From: Nematopogon swammerdamellus
Lineage: Eukaryota > Arthropoda > Insecta > Lepidoptera > Adelidae
Length of the DNA: 64,000 nucleotides
Direction: 5' to 3'
Assembly: GCA_946902875.1 (NCBI GenBank)
Contig: OX336345.1
Coordinates: 10,013,395 to 10,077,394, forward strand
Shown in pieces: positions 34,866-46,800 of this stretch; within the stretch, counting starts at the first letter, position 1, and each line of letters opens with the position of its first letter. A program made the translations under genes and the position numbers. The notes beneath the pieces are model-generated. The model worked only from the letters and a program-made list of their open reading frames with translations, did not search any database and was not told where the DNA came from.

Positions 34866-37800
34866 ACACTTCGTCCACTTCCCACACGGAGAGCGATCTA
34901 CTAATGCCTTCTTTCTTGCACATAGTATCTCCGCTCTCCTCGCACACGCACTGCGCCGTATTAGCCCCGTCCTTATCACGTTTGCGGGAAGACACTGCGC
35001 GCGGCCTGTGGCGCGGCTCGCGGGCGCAAATTTCACGTACTTAGGTAAATTAATGTTTTATTCAAAATAAAAAACCCTCACTAGATAAATAGGGGATTAT
35101 GACAATTTATGGTAAAACCCGTACATACTATCAAGCATAAAAGAGAATATCTAAGGTGAATTTAATGCGCAATAGGTAAATATGGAAAAAACTGTTTTTT
35201 AATTGGTTATTGGCAAGTCACCAAGGTGAAAATTTAATAAAATCTTGAAATATATTTCTAGAGCATTTATGTAGAAAATCACCAAAAGTGCGATTTTCTA
35301 AGTCACCTTTTTTTCAACAATAAGTAAAATTCATCATGTAACCAAAACTTCGCAATGTTTTTAGGGGATTAATTAAGTACCACAATTATAGTGTTTTTTT
35401 ACATATATAGCCCATTTTTCACCGTAGGACTATTTAATGTAAGGTGAGAAATAAATTAAAAACCTTTTTTACTGTTTTCTCTCGTCGCTCAACTCCGAGA
35501 GGCACCAAATCGGCATAAATGTGTAAGAAAATAATAATATTATTTTATTAATAATAATTCGACAAAGTGTTTTTTATGTAAGCAGAATTCTTTTATTTAC
35601 TCGACTATTAACAAATAATCTATGCTGATGTGTTCATGTCTATGATGATCACTGGTGTTGTTATTTGTTATCTTTCTTCGTTTTTAGGTTTCCGTATCAC
35701 AGACGGAAGCCTATTACTAAGACTCCGTCGTCCGTCCGTCCGAGGGCTGTATCACTTGAACCGTAATAGGTAGCCCGTTAAAACTTTCACAGAATATGCG
35801 TTACTGTGGCGGATGAAACAAAAAATAAGAAAAATAAGAAAAAGTTAAAAATTAAGGGGGGCCCCCATACAAGAAACATTTTATTAAAATAGATTAGTCA
35901 CACTATTTAATAACAGATGGCGCAAACGACTTTTATACATTGCATGCATTGTTAGGTGCTGTCATTTTCCCACCGTAAAGTGCTATCGACTACATAGTAC
36001 TCCGACTACAGCTATGGAGGTAATACTATCTTTAGTACCACTAGACCTGTACGTACAACAGGAGGCTGCGTCAGCGGCGGTGAGACTCAGAACTCTGGGA
36101 CTCTGGCACACTAACGCCACACTGCCACACACAAAGCTTCTTCAGAAGGTAACAGCGGAGATACCGCTACTGGCGGCCTGCTGTGACCGCATACCCAAAC
36201 TGTACGTATTTGAGAGATCATACACTATCAACCTGGCCGGAGAGGCCAAAGACCAATCAGAGGAGCTACGCATATACACCGATGGCTCCAAGACGAAGAC
36301 AGGCACAGGTGCTGCAGCGCACTCCCTGGACCTAAACATCAACAGATACACTTACCTCGGACAACACAACTCAATATTCCAGGCAGAATGTGTTGGGATC
36401 ATTGAAGCAGCTACAATAGTGGCCCAGCGGAACATGGAGGGACACAGCATCAAGATACTGTCGGACAGCGCCTCAGTACTAGCGGCGCTGAACGGCAGTA
36501 TAATGAGCTCAGGACTTATCCATCAATGTCACCTCGCGCTGGAGGCCATTGCTACAAGAAACAAGGTAATGCTACAGTGGATAAAGGGCCACAGCGGATC
36601 CCGGGGGAACGATGCTGCTGATGAACTCGCGAAGAGGGGATCCAGCAGCAAACCAGAGGGACCCGAACCTCTAGTACCACTACCACACAACCAACTGAAA
36701 AGTTGGATACACAAACGTACGTATCAACTACACATAGACAGATGGGCAGCGGGCAGTGACTGCAGACAGGCGAGGGAGGCAATGGCGAAGCCGGACCTCC
36801 GTCTCGCCAAGACGCTGCTCCGTGTCCATAGATCAAAACTACGCATAGTGATAGGTATGCTTACTGGTCACTGTACACTTAACAGACACCTCTATGTAAT
36901 TGGAGTAACGGACAGTCCACTGTGCAGAGCATGCCTGCAGGCGGACGAGACACCCACCCACGTACTGCTGGAGTGCGAGGAGTTGGCAGACATAAAGGCG
37001 AAGGAGCTGGGAGGCCCTACTACACTTCGAGAGGCGTGCCAAGACCCAAGGAGAGTGTGCCGCCTCCTGGAAGAACTCGGCTGGATGGATTAAGGCCGTA
37101 GGACGCGCAAAAGGCCTGCATGGAAGCGGGCTTAGGCGCGGAGAACGAGTCCACTATCATCAAGTGCTATCGACCTCATTGAGGCGTCTCTAAAAGATAG
37201 CCGCTTCTTAATCTTTGGTCGTTCCAAAAACAGATTTTTCAGAAGTTTGATGTTTGACAGATCACTTTTAAAAAATATGTAAAGTGACGTTACTATGGTA
37301 ACAGCTGTCAGTGGGCAAACATGGAGACCTGTCATAACATAAACATAATAATATATCTGATAAATTCAAATTCGAAGACCATGCCACCTGAGCGGATAGG
37401 CGGATATTATTGATAGCGGATAGATACGGAAACCTTCGCGTGCGAGTAAAACTCGCACTTGACAGATTTTTTTTTCAAAACTTGTCAAGTCTATTTTTTA
37501 ATATGTTTATTGTGGGTGCTTTAATAACTTCTTCAAGCAGTATATCGTCGTTGAGATTCGAAAAACTCGTATCTCAAAAATCGGGATTTTTCAGGAGAGC
37601 AAAAAAACCGTTTATTTCGAAATTTTATTAGAAAATATGAAAACTGTTCTTCCGAAAGTTGTAGATAATAATCAACAGAAACCTTACCGTGCACACTCAT
37701 TCAAGGTATTTCTTACACACATAATGTTATTACAATAAAAGCAAGATACGAGGTTTTTGTGTTTTTAATTTTACGATAAAGTGCCGACATACGAGGTATT

Positions 37801-40800
37801 CGGTCCCAAACTAACAATAAAATTACTTATTTCGAAAATTTCTTAAATAATGTAAAGACATTCAAAACTTGTAGATAATTATCAAAGAGTTTGTATTACG
37901 TCGCTGCGCTCCTTTATAGAGCGACCCTATGGGCACACGGCTACGAGAAAGAATGAAGCCCGCTGCGCGGTGTAGTGCGGGCAGGGGAATGACGTTCGGC
38001 TCCTACTCGGGCATGCGCGAACGGAAAGCGTCCAAGCGTGGAAACAATGTATCTCTTATTTTGCAAAATTTCATTTGTATTGTAAGTGAGGTTGTAGGTA
38101 CCTTAATATTATATTGAATTCTTACGGTGCTTACTTTTATTACTTTATCCTATTACTTTAAGTGAGCTAAACTTGTATGTATATATTTGTTTCTCGGAAA
38201 CGGCTCTAACGATTTCGACGAAATTTAATTGTATTTAGATAATGTTACTTTTTCAAGTTTATTCATCTACATAGATAGGTGTAGACACCGAGCAAAGCTC
38301 GATCGCTCAGGTACTTGCCATTATGAAAGATTCGTATTTACGACAAATGAGTGAAAAAAAACATAACAACAAAAGTTTTTTAAATCAAAATTTATGAATT
38401 TTCAAAATTCAACTTTCGAACGAAAACATGATTGAGGTCTTTATTTGGAATTTAACTAAACCTCACACAAAAAGTTGCGGATTATGAGTTATCTATCACT
38501 ACTACATTACTATACTACGAAAACGCAAAGGATGATGGTCTTCGTAAATTGTTCCAAAAAGTCAAGTTTATATTGAATATCACTCGTTTAGGACTTTAAT
38601 GTGGTTCAGATAAAGGCTTTTAAATTCCATGCACTCTTTTTCTTCTCTTTTGTAAAGAGGGATTTTTTTTTCTTCTGATAACCTTGTAGTTCAGGCAATA
38701 AAGTAGGTGTAGAGTGCGTGAGCAGGGTCAAAAGCGATTTCTTCAGAAACCTCTGTTCGGGGTGCTTAGGGAGTAAGCATACTAAAAGCATACTCCTGGC
38801 GTCGACAGTTAACAGTTGCACCAATTTTAAGATTTTTTGTAAAATTTCATCATTTTCAGTAAAAGTTGTTTTGGTCATTCCTGAGTCACAACTATCGTTT
38901 GTTACACCAATGTATCATCTAATAATATGTCACACTTGAAAGCGGGTTAAATGCAGTAAATGAAAATCATGTCACTTGAACAAATAAAAAATTGTATTTT
39001 ATAGATGACAAGCTGTGCCCGCGGCTCCGCCCGCTCTCATATTTCACTTCACTGCTAACCTCATAAGCTATTTTTACTTGTAACTTTGTCTATTAGTTTC
39101 AAACATAGCATGCTTCTTTCCATGCTAAGTAGCCTATAGTTGATGGGAAGAATCAAGCTATCCGCAGAATTTTGTTTTATTAAAATCGGTTCAGTGGTTC
39201 TCGAGTTATAAGCGGACAGACAGACATACACTCAGACACTCAGACACTCAGACAGAAAGCAGACGTTGGATTTTATTATAGGTAAGGATAAATAAAAGTT
39301 TGTTATAAGGTAAGTAATTTTATTTTATTTTAATAATTAGTCATTGTTTTACTTCCAAGAAGTTTTCATCCTCTTTGGACGTGAGTGCCCTGGTAAGGGT
39401 TCTTCGTCCATGGCATCTTATGTGCTGGCTGGGAAGATGTGCTTCCTCAAATGGTATGGGGCACCAGCAAGACAGACCTCCCTCAACATCTTCCAGTCGT
39501 TTATGAGATCAGTGGCTAGTATATAGCCTGAAATTAGTTCGCGCCCACCAACTGAGAGCGCAGCTAAACAGCACGCAGAGGCCCTTCATCAAGAACCACC
39601 CACCACTGAGGATGAAGATGCCATGGAGGAAGAACCCTTACCAGGGCCCTCACGTCCAAAGAGGATGAAACTTCTTGGAAGTAAAACAATGATTTATTAA
39701 AATAAAATATAATTACTTACCTTATATTATCACACTTTTATTTATTATCTATAAAATACAATTTTCCATTTCTTCCAGTGACATGATTTCCATTTACTTC
39801 ATTTAACCCGCTTTCAAGTGTGACATATTATTAGATGGTACATAGCTGTAACAAACGATAGTTGTGCCTCAGGAATGACCAAAACAACTTTCTCTGAAAA
39901 TGATGAAATTTTACAAAAAAACTTAAAATTGGTGCAACTGTTGACCGGCTGGAGATAAATTAGCATATGTATCACACGTTTAAAGGGAATTAAATTCTCT
40001 ATAACTTCTTTGGCAATATCTTTCTCAGGTGAATAGTTTAGACGATATGAAGGAAATATGAGGTAAGAATAAATTTTTCGAAAATTTTCACTTTTCCTAA
40101 GCGTGTAGCTCGAAAACGGTTCGGAATTCGAAAAAAGTGAATAGAGTAAAAGTTGTAGAGAGTTTTATGAGCTTTCATTCGATAAAACACAATTTTTATC
40201 TACGGGGCTCTGTTTTCGAGATCGCAGCGAAAAACCCAAAAGCGGGACCTTATTTGGAACTATTTACATAGCCGTTTCGACCGACGTTTCGTCAGAGCGG
40301 TGGTATCAACCCGGCCGGGATAAACCCTACCACCTAGTAAGGTATGAAGAGAAGGGGCCTACAGGTTAACGTGGAATCCGAACCACGGTCAGCTCCAACG
40401 GTCGAGCGGTCACCCATCCAAGTACTGACCGCGCTTAGGGTTGCTTAAGAACGAAGGTAGGTATATGCGTGATTTACGTTAAGCTCATTCCATTCGTATC
40501 GAAATGGCAGCCATTTTTTGAAAAAAATAAAATGCTTCATATCATAATGATACCTACGTGAACGAACATGCGTCGTTTAATAAAGTAACCGTCTAAAGTC
40601 CTTCCATAGAGTATTGACTTTTACTTGGTTTAAAAAAAATACACGAAAGATCATATCTGCCTCCTATTTTGGAACTTTATCATCAATACTAATAATAAAT
40701 CTGTAAGGGATGGCCATGGAGTAAGTTACTTTGTTTTATGAGACATTGAGTTTGTAGACTCTATGTATGATACTAAAACTAAATTGACGATTTTTAGAAC

Positions 40801-43800
40801 TATTTTCTGTATGTATGTAACTATCTATGTAACGATAGCTCTTAAACCGATCATCCGAATTCAATGAAACTTATTACAAGCACATTTACCTATACGAGAC
40901 ATAGGATAGGCTAAATAAAATTCAGTTCCGGTTACGCTATGATGTGGCTGTCATACAAACCGAAAAGGTACGTGGGCGGGCTTAACTACTTTCTTCTTTT
41001 TAAATCCGTATTTCACGCGAGCGAAGCCGCAGGCAACAGCTAGTACTACTTAAATTAAATACGTAATCACATGGATTATTATATAAATATTCAGGAAAAA
41101 ATATGATTTAGACTTAGCACGTTCTATAGGAAATCCGCCACCGCCGTCGCTCCCGGTTAAAATATCACCAAAATACCAATTTCCTGTGGAATCTTAGACC
41201 ATTCACGATTCTAGTCTACTTCTTTGAGTCAGATTTGCAAATTAAAACGCAACAGTTGACCATTTTGGCTGAACTTTAGGAATAAAACTAAGAAATTGCT
41301 CCCTCTGCATCGCGCGACGAAGCACGGCCGATGACTGCCGATCGGACCCGACCGCGCTTCGTGGCGCTCACCAACGAGGCTTCACCTCACCAACGCTCAC
41401 ATTCTCTCTATAAAGGAGCGCAGCGACGTAATACAAACTCTTTGATAATTATATAATGTTATATAATAGAATTTTATTCAAAGTTTCACAATTAAAACGA
41501 GATACGAGGGTTCGTTATTTAATTTTTTTATTTTTGCCAATGCATGTATGGCGTTTTGAGATACGAGTAAAAGTGGCCTATCCGCTATGATTTCGAGGAA
41601 CATTTTATGAAAAAAAAAGAAAAATCAAAAATTTTGAGATACAAGGTTTTCGAATCTCAACGACGATATTACAGGTGTTTACGATTCTGTTAGTTAGGAA
41701 GTGCTTTCTTGCTTCGGTTGAGAAGCTTTGTTACATTGAGTTTCAAACTAGGTTTTCTCGCGTGGTCAGCGACTATAACAGCTTATAGCTCAATCGGCCA
41801 TCTATTGACCATGTCTAAACGCCAGCAACAAACTTCCCAAACAAGTGTAAAGAGTAACCTCTCGACAGAGTTGAGATAGATCCAGCCGTCGTGCCCGCCG
41901 ACTGCGTAGACTGGAGCGTTGGGCCCCTCCCCCAGCACGGCCACACCCAGCCCGTGCCGGTGCGTGTTCATCGGCGCTAGCGTGCTCCAGTTGCGGCTCG
42001 ACAGGTCAAAGCATTCCACCTGCATACAACTTGTTGTCTTCTTAACTATATTTGATAAATATTTCAGGATAAACCAGGTATAATTTCCAAATTTTTCTTA
42101 ATTTTAAGACAAACGATTTGATGAATTTGAAAAAGGGATTTTTGTTTTGTTTCAAGAAGTGATGTGACCATTTCAATTGAATACTCAATCTAAACTAATA
42201 TTAATAAAAAAAAATAAAAAAAAATTATGTTAAAGTGAGAAAATTTCCTCCAATTCGACCGTCGTCCCCCCAGCGGTACCCAGCACACTGGCTGTGTTGC
42301 CCCTCTGAATTGATTGATTACTTAGCGTGTTTGCCATAGGAAAATAAATCCACCTAAATCATATTTTAAGGCAAGATTTTCAGTGTGAACATAACACTGG
42401 GCAGTCAGTAGGTACCAACAAAAATCTGTTTAAATCTGATGTTTTGAAGTTCATGTTGAGTTATAATCCTTATAGAAGAAAGAACCATCTTACTGTGTTC
42501 AAAGTCTTGAGGCCGTCGCGTCCTCCCACCATAATGAGTTTGTTCTGCACCAACGCTACCCCGAACTGAAGCCGCCTCACGCCCATTTGTATGAAGGGGG
42601 TCCAGGAGTCCGCTCGCGGGTCGTACACCTCCATGTTGCTCGCACCCTACCCGGCACACACACTTTCTTGTCATAACTTTAAACACTGGCAAGGCACCTA
42701 ACTATGGCAGGAACTTCAACAATATAGCAGGTGATCTATAACTAACCATACAGTGTGGGGCCGGTACATAAAAAGAATAGACCCACTGCATCTCTCCCCG
42801 CGCATTTCGTAAAATGCGACTAAGGGATAAAGACAAGATGCCGGGCTGAAGGGCGACAGGCTAGCCACCTCTCACCTTGGCACGGTCCTTCCACCGAGTC
42901 GTGCAGCCGGTATTCATGCCTTACTTGTTGCTTGATAGTTATCTTGTCTGAATACTTTGCTAAACGTGTGGTCGATGTTGTGCTGTAATTTTTTCGGAAT
43001 TCTTGCAGCACAACACCGATTACTCTGCTTACCCTGATTGTCGGGATACGGCGTGTGGTATATATGTATGTAATCAAACTAACCATGCCAGCATGAGGGG
43101 TGACTTTATAATACAGTTAAATCCACTTCAGGACAAAAAAAAATTTTATTCTGCTTAAAAAAGCTGTATTATATTTGATTTTGCAATAAAACTCTGTCAA
43201 ATCCCTTTAAATCTTTAATAATAGTGAATGTAAAAATGCCATGTTTCTTCAAATAGCACAATATCCACACCCTCTGTATCTTTGAATATGGTGGAATAAG
43301 AACCTTAACAAAAAATCATTTTGTTAATGGTAACAAAACAATTAAATTAGTTTACATATAAAATGTTGGGTCATAAACGGTCTTATGAACGGTCTAATGT
43401 GTTGAAATCAAAATCCGTCAAATTCACTGTGGCCGGCCAAAGTCTGCAAAATCCATTCCAATTGTATTCGCAATAACTTTAGATGTAGTGGAAGAAAACA
43501 ATTTATATAACATGAAATAGAAACACATTAAACACATTCTAAAACTTTGCCAAAACAACATTATAATGTATAATGTTAAAATTTAAAAAGAATGTCTTGT
43601 AAAAATGTGAAATAAACAATATAAAATACATACATACATATCACACATGCCGAATCCCGACAATCGGGGTAAGCAGAATAGTCGGTGTTGTGCTGCAAGA
43701 ACTGTGGTAAATTACAGCACAACACCGACCAATACGTTTCGCAAAGTATTTGAACAAGATTCAATTGATCAAGCAGCAAGTAAGGCACGAAGACCCACCT

Positions 43801-46800
43801 GATGCATGACTCGGTGGAAATACCGTGCCAAGCTGAGAGGTGGCGAGCCCGTCGCCCTTTAGCACGGCATCTTGTCCTTATCCCTTAGCCGCCTTTTACG
43901 ACATGCATGGAGAGAGATGCAGTCAGGATATTCTTTTTAAGTACCGGCCCCACACGGCACGGACATAAAATAATAATAATAATAAGAGCAATCTATTATC
44001 GTACCGTGTGGGGCCGGTACTTTAAAAGAATAGCCCCACTGCATCTCTCCCCGTGTATGTCGTAAAAGGCGACTAAGGGATATGTATGACTCCCTTCTTA
44101 TATTACTAGGTGGTAGGGTTTAACCCGCCCGGGTTGGTACCACCGCACTGAATGAAAGGTCGGTCGAAACGGCTATGTAAATAGTTTGTGTTTCCCGTCC
44201 AGTTCAGTGTAGCCGGCACGACCGAAGGAAAGCACTGACGTGGCACCAAGTTCACCCGGTGTTATGGGCTGACATCACGGATGTTGTAGGTGATGTAAGC
44301 CAACCGTGTCAGTTTCCATAAAAAAAAAAAAAAAAAAAATTATCAGGTCCCCCAGTCTCGGCTTCAGTTCCGGTCTTTTCAGTTATTTATTGCAGTTCAT
44401 TTCAGTTCAGTCTTTTTCAATATTATTTATAGCACTAACAGCTTGAAGCTGATGCTTGCATTTAACTTTTTTTTTCTTCTCCAGAATGCACTTGTCTGTA
44501 TTTTAATTATTTTGTAGCTATTTATATTCTATTAAACACAAATGTTTATGATAACATTTACCTTATACCCATCCATGCCACCAACAGCCAGCAGTCTTCC
44601 AATAGTGGATGTCCTAGGTCGTGTGCGCTTCGAGGACAGATGGGGTCTGCGTTCAGGCAGAAGGTGCCACTTGACGGCCTCCATGATGAGCGGCTGACAT
44701 TCACGGACACCCCCGCATGCCGCCTCCACCTTGTCTATGAGGTACTGCGGATAAAAGCAATCATTTACATGTCATTGATGTAAGCCATGAATGCTTGAAC
44801 GACCGCTTACCTAAGTGCTTGCAGTGGTGGGATTGAAGAAATATGCTAGCAATGCTGCCAGACGTGTAAACTTCAATGTGTTCATCCCGCACTGTCGCAA
44901 TATCCTTCGACTATGTAGATCAGCTGTTCCCAAATAGTGGTAGAGAAGTGGTATGCGTGGACGCGCTTAGCAGCTACATTTTATTATTTTCACTGATTAA
45001 TTATTGCTTAGTGGCCCGTCCAGTTATTACATTCAGACTACTAAGTTGTATATTTTGTAATATAAAAACACAAATAATAACTACACTGATATGACAATAT
45101 AGTTGAGAACAACTAATGTAGATGGCAGATCGTGCACGGTGTCACATTTAGTATTATTTTATTTCTTTTATTTGTATTTTCTTGGTAGGATTTTTTGTTT
45201 TACATTTTAATTGTAGTTTTAGCAAATTTTAGGAATTATTTTTAAGCTTTATTAATAATAACAATATTTCCCGTTTTTTCTTTAACTATTAGGCTACTAC
45301 CAGCTTTTACTACTAAATGGAAAAAAGAAAGGTTTTTATTTCTCCTCTTGCTGGATCTACATCGACCTACTGCACATAAACTGCCACTAATAACAGAAGC
45401 CATGGCAACATGAATTACGAAGTACGGCGTCAATCCAAAGCAGTAGTGTAAGCGGCGTGTGTGCCGCGCGGCTGTCGACAACCCACTGAATTATGGGTCA
45501 TCCAGGGCCCGGCGGCCGGTAGGCAAATAGCGCGGGTAAGTACATAAAGTGCTCGTGCTCTGACGGTGTTCAGGCCCCTTATGAATGGGCATGATGATCA
45601 GAGAGAATTTACGTTCAACAAGTGACCAAAGTTAAATGACACTACAATAATTTTCAAACATATATCAGACTTTTTTCAATGAAGCTTGCTAGCAATTTGT
45701 ATAAAAATAATTTTGTGCCGCCCTGCTCTGCTACCATCAGTGCGGTCTCACGTTTAGCAAACAGACCTAACCATCAACATCGAAATATTCAACAAACATG
45801 AATGACACCATCCGCTAATGAATGAGATGTTTAAGATGAGAGGGCGACCGACCTCCGAGGAGAGCAGCGGCAGCTTGATGAGATGCAGCAGGGCGGGGAG
45901 GTGGGGCTGGCGCGCGCCGGCTTCGTGCTGCAGCCAGACCATCAGGCTCTCGAAAACGTCCTCCTCCGAGTGCACGTTCAGCTCCTCCGATTTGAGCAGG
46001 CTCGCCAGCTGCTCAGCTCGCAGGCACACAAACTCCTGGTTCTTCACCACCTGACGTCGACGTGTTCACGCATTTATTTACTCATTTCACCCCCGGAATC
46101 CAGCACGGGTGAATTTTGGTTTTAAAATATGTATTTATTAGCTAAATTGGTATGCCTATTAGAAATAGATTAATTCTTGAGTAGTTGATTAAAGGAATCA
46201 CAAAAAAATACCTCTCTCAAGACATGGTTTCTAAAACAAATCAATATGATACTTATCGAACTCAACTTGCCAATTTATTAATAAATTTAAGCCAAAAATA
46301 TGATATCCGCTCTCTGTGTATGCAAAACTAGTGTCCATAATTCTAGATTTCCTTAGAAATGCAAATTAGACAGTCATAGATTACTACTGCCCAAAATGAC
46401 CTGCATAAAATGCTGATGTGTATATTGAGTGGCGTGCTTGTGCAGAGTGATGCACGCCTGCTGCTCGGCGAAGAGAGCGATGCCGAGGCAGTTGCAGGGG
46501 TCGAGCTGGCGGCGCAGGAAGGCGCAGCACGCCTCGATCACAGCGTCCAGCTGCAGCAGGCACGACGTGGACAGCAGCACTTCCACTGTGTCCTCTCGCA
46601 GCTCTGTCAGACAGCCGAGAGACTGTTACACACATCTAATTGGCAATTTTTGTCCTGACAAGAGGGGTATAGAATCAAAGGTAGCTCTCTACAACTTTTT
46701 GGCGAAATAACATATGAATGCACAATTTTTCTTCATACAATTGGCTATTGAATTGTCATAAAAAACTGCTTCAAAAGCAGCTCTTTCCATTAAAAACATA

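Larger units (their letters stand above)
37480..41690. repeat. Large inverted repeat, arms about 300-450 bp
   Basis: ATCGTCGTTGAGATTCGAAAA at 37543 is mirrored by TTTTCGAATCTCAACGACGA at 41647. TTGTATTACGTCGCTGCGCT, CCTTTATAGAG at about 37890-37920 is mirrored by CTCTATAAAGGAGCGCAGCG, ACGTAATACAA at about 41410-41440. In both arms GATACGAGG motifs lie between these blocks. The spacer of about 3.5 kb holds a smaller foldback, a SINE and a Helitron. Confidence 0.65.

Noticed and set aside
34525..34995. 156-codon minus-strand frame with a poly Cys-Val run
   Set aside because: The run comes from the CA microsatellite at 34832. No homology or splice evidence.
42820..43086. Minus-strand frame
   Set aside because: Lies entirely inside the family B SINE.
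45818..46125. Plus-strand frames opposite the BACK exon
   Set aside because: Shadow of the minus-strand exon 45853-46050, which has the recognised protein.
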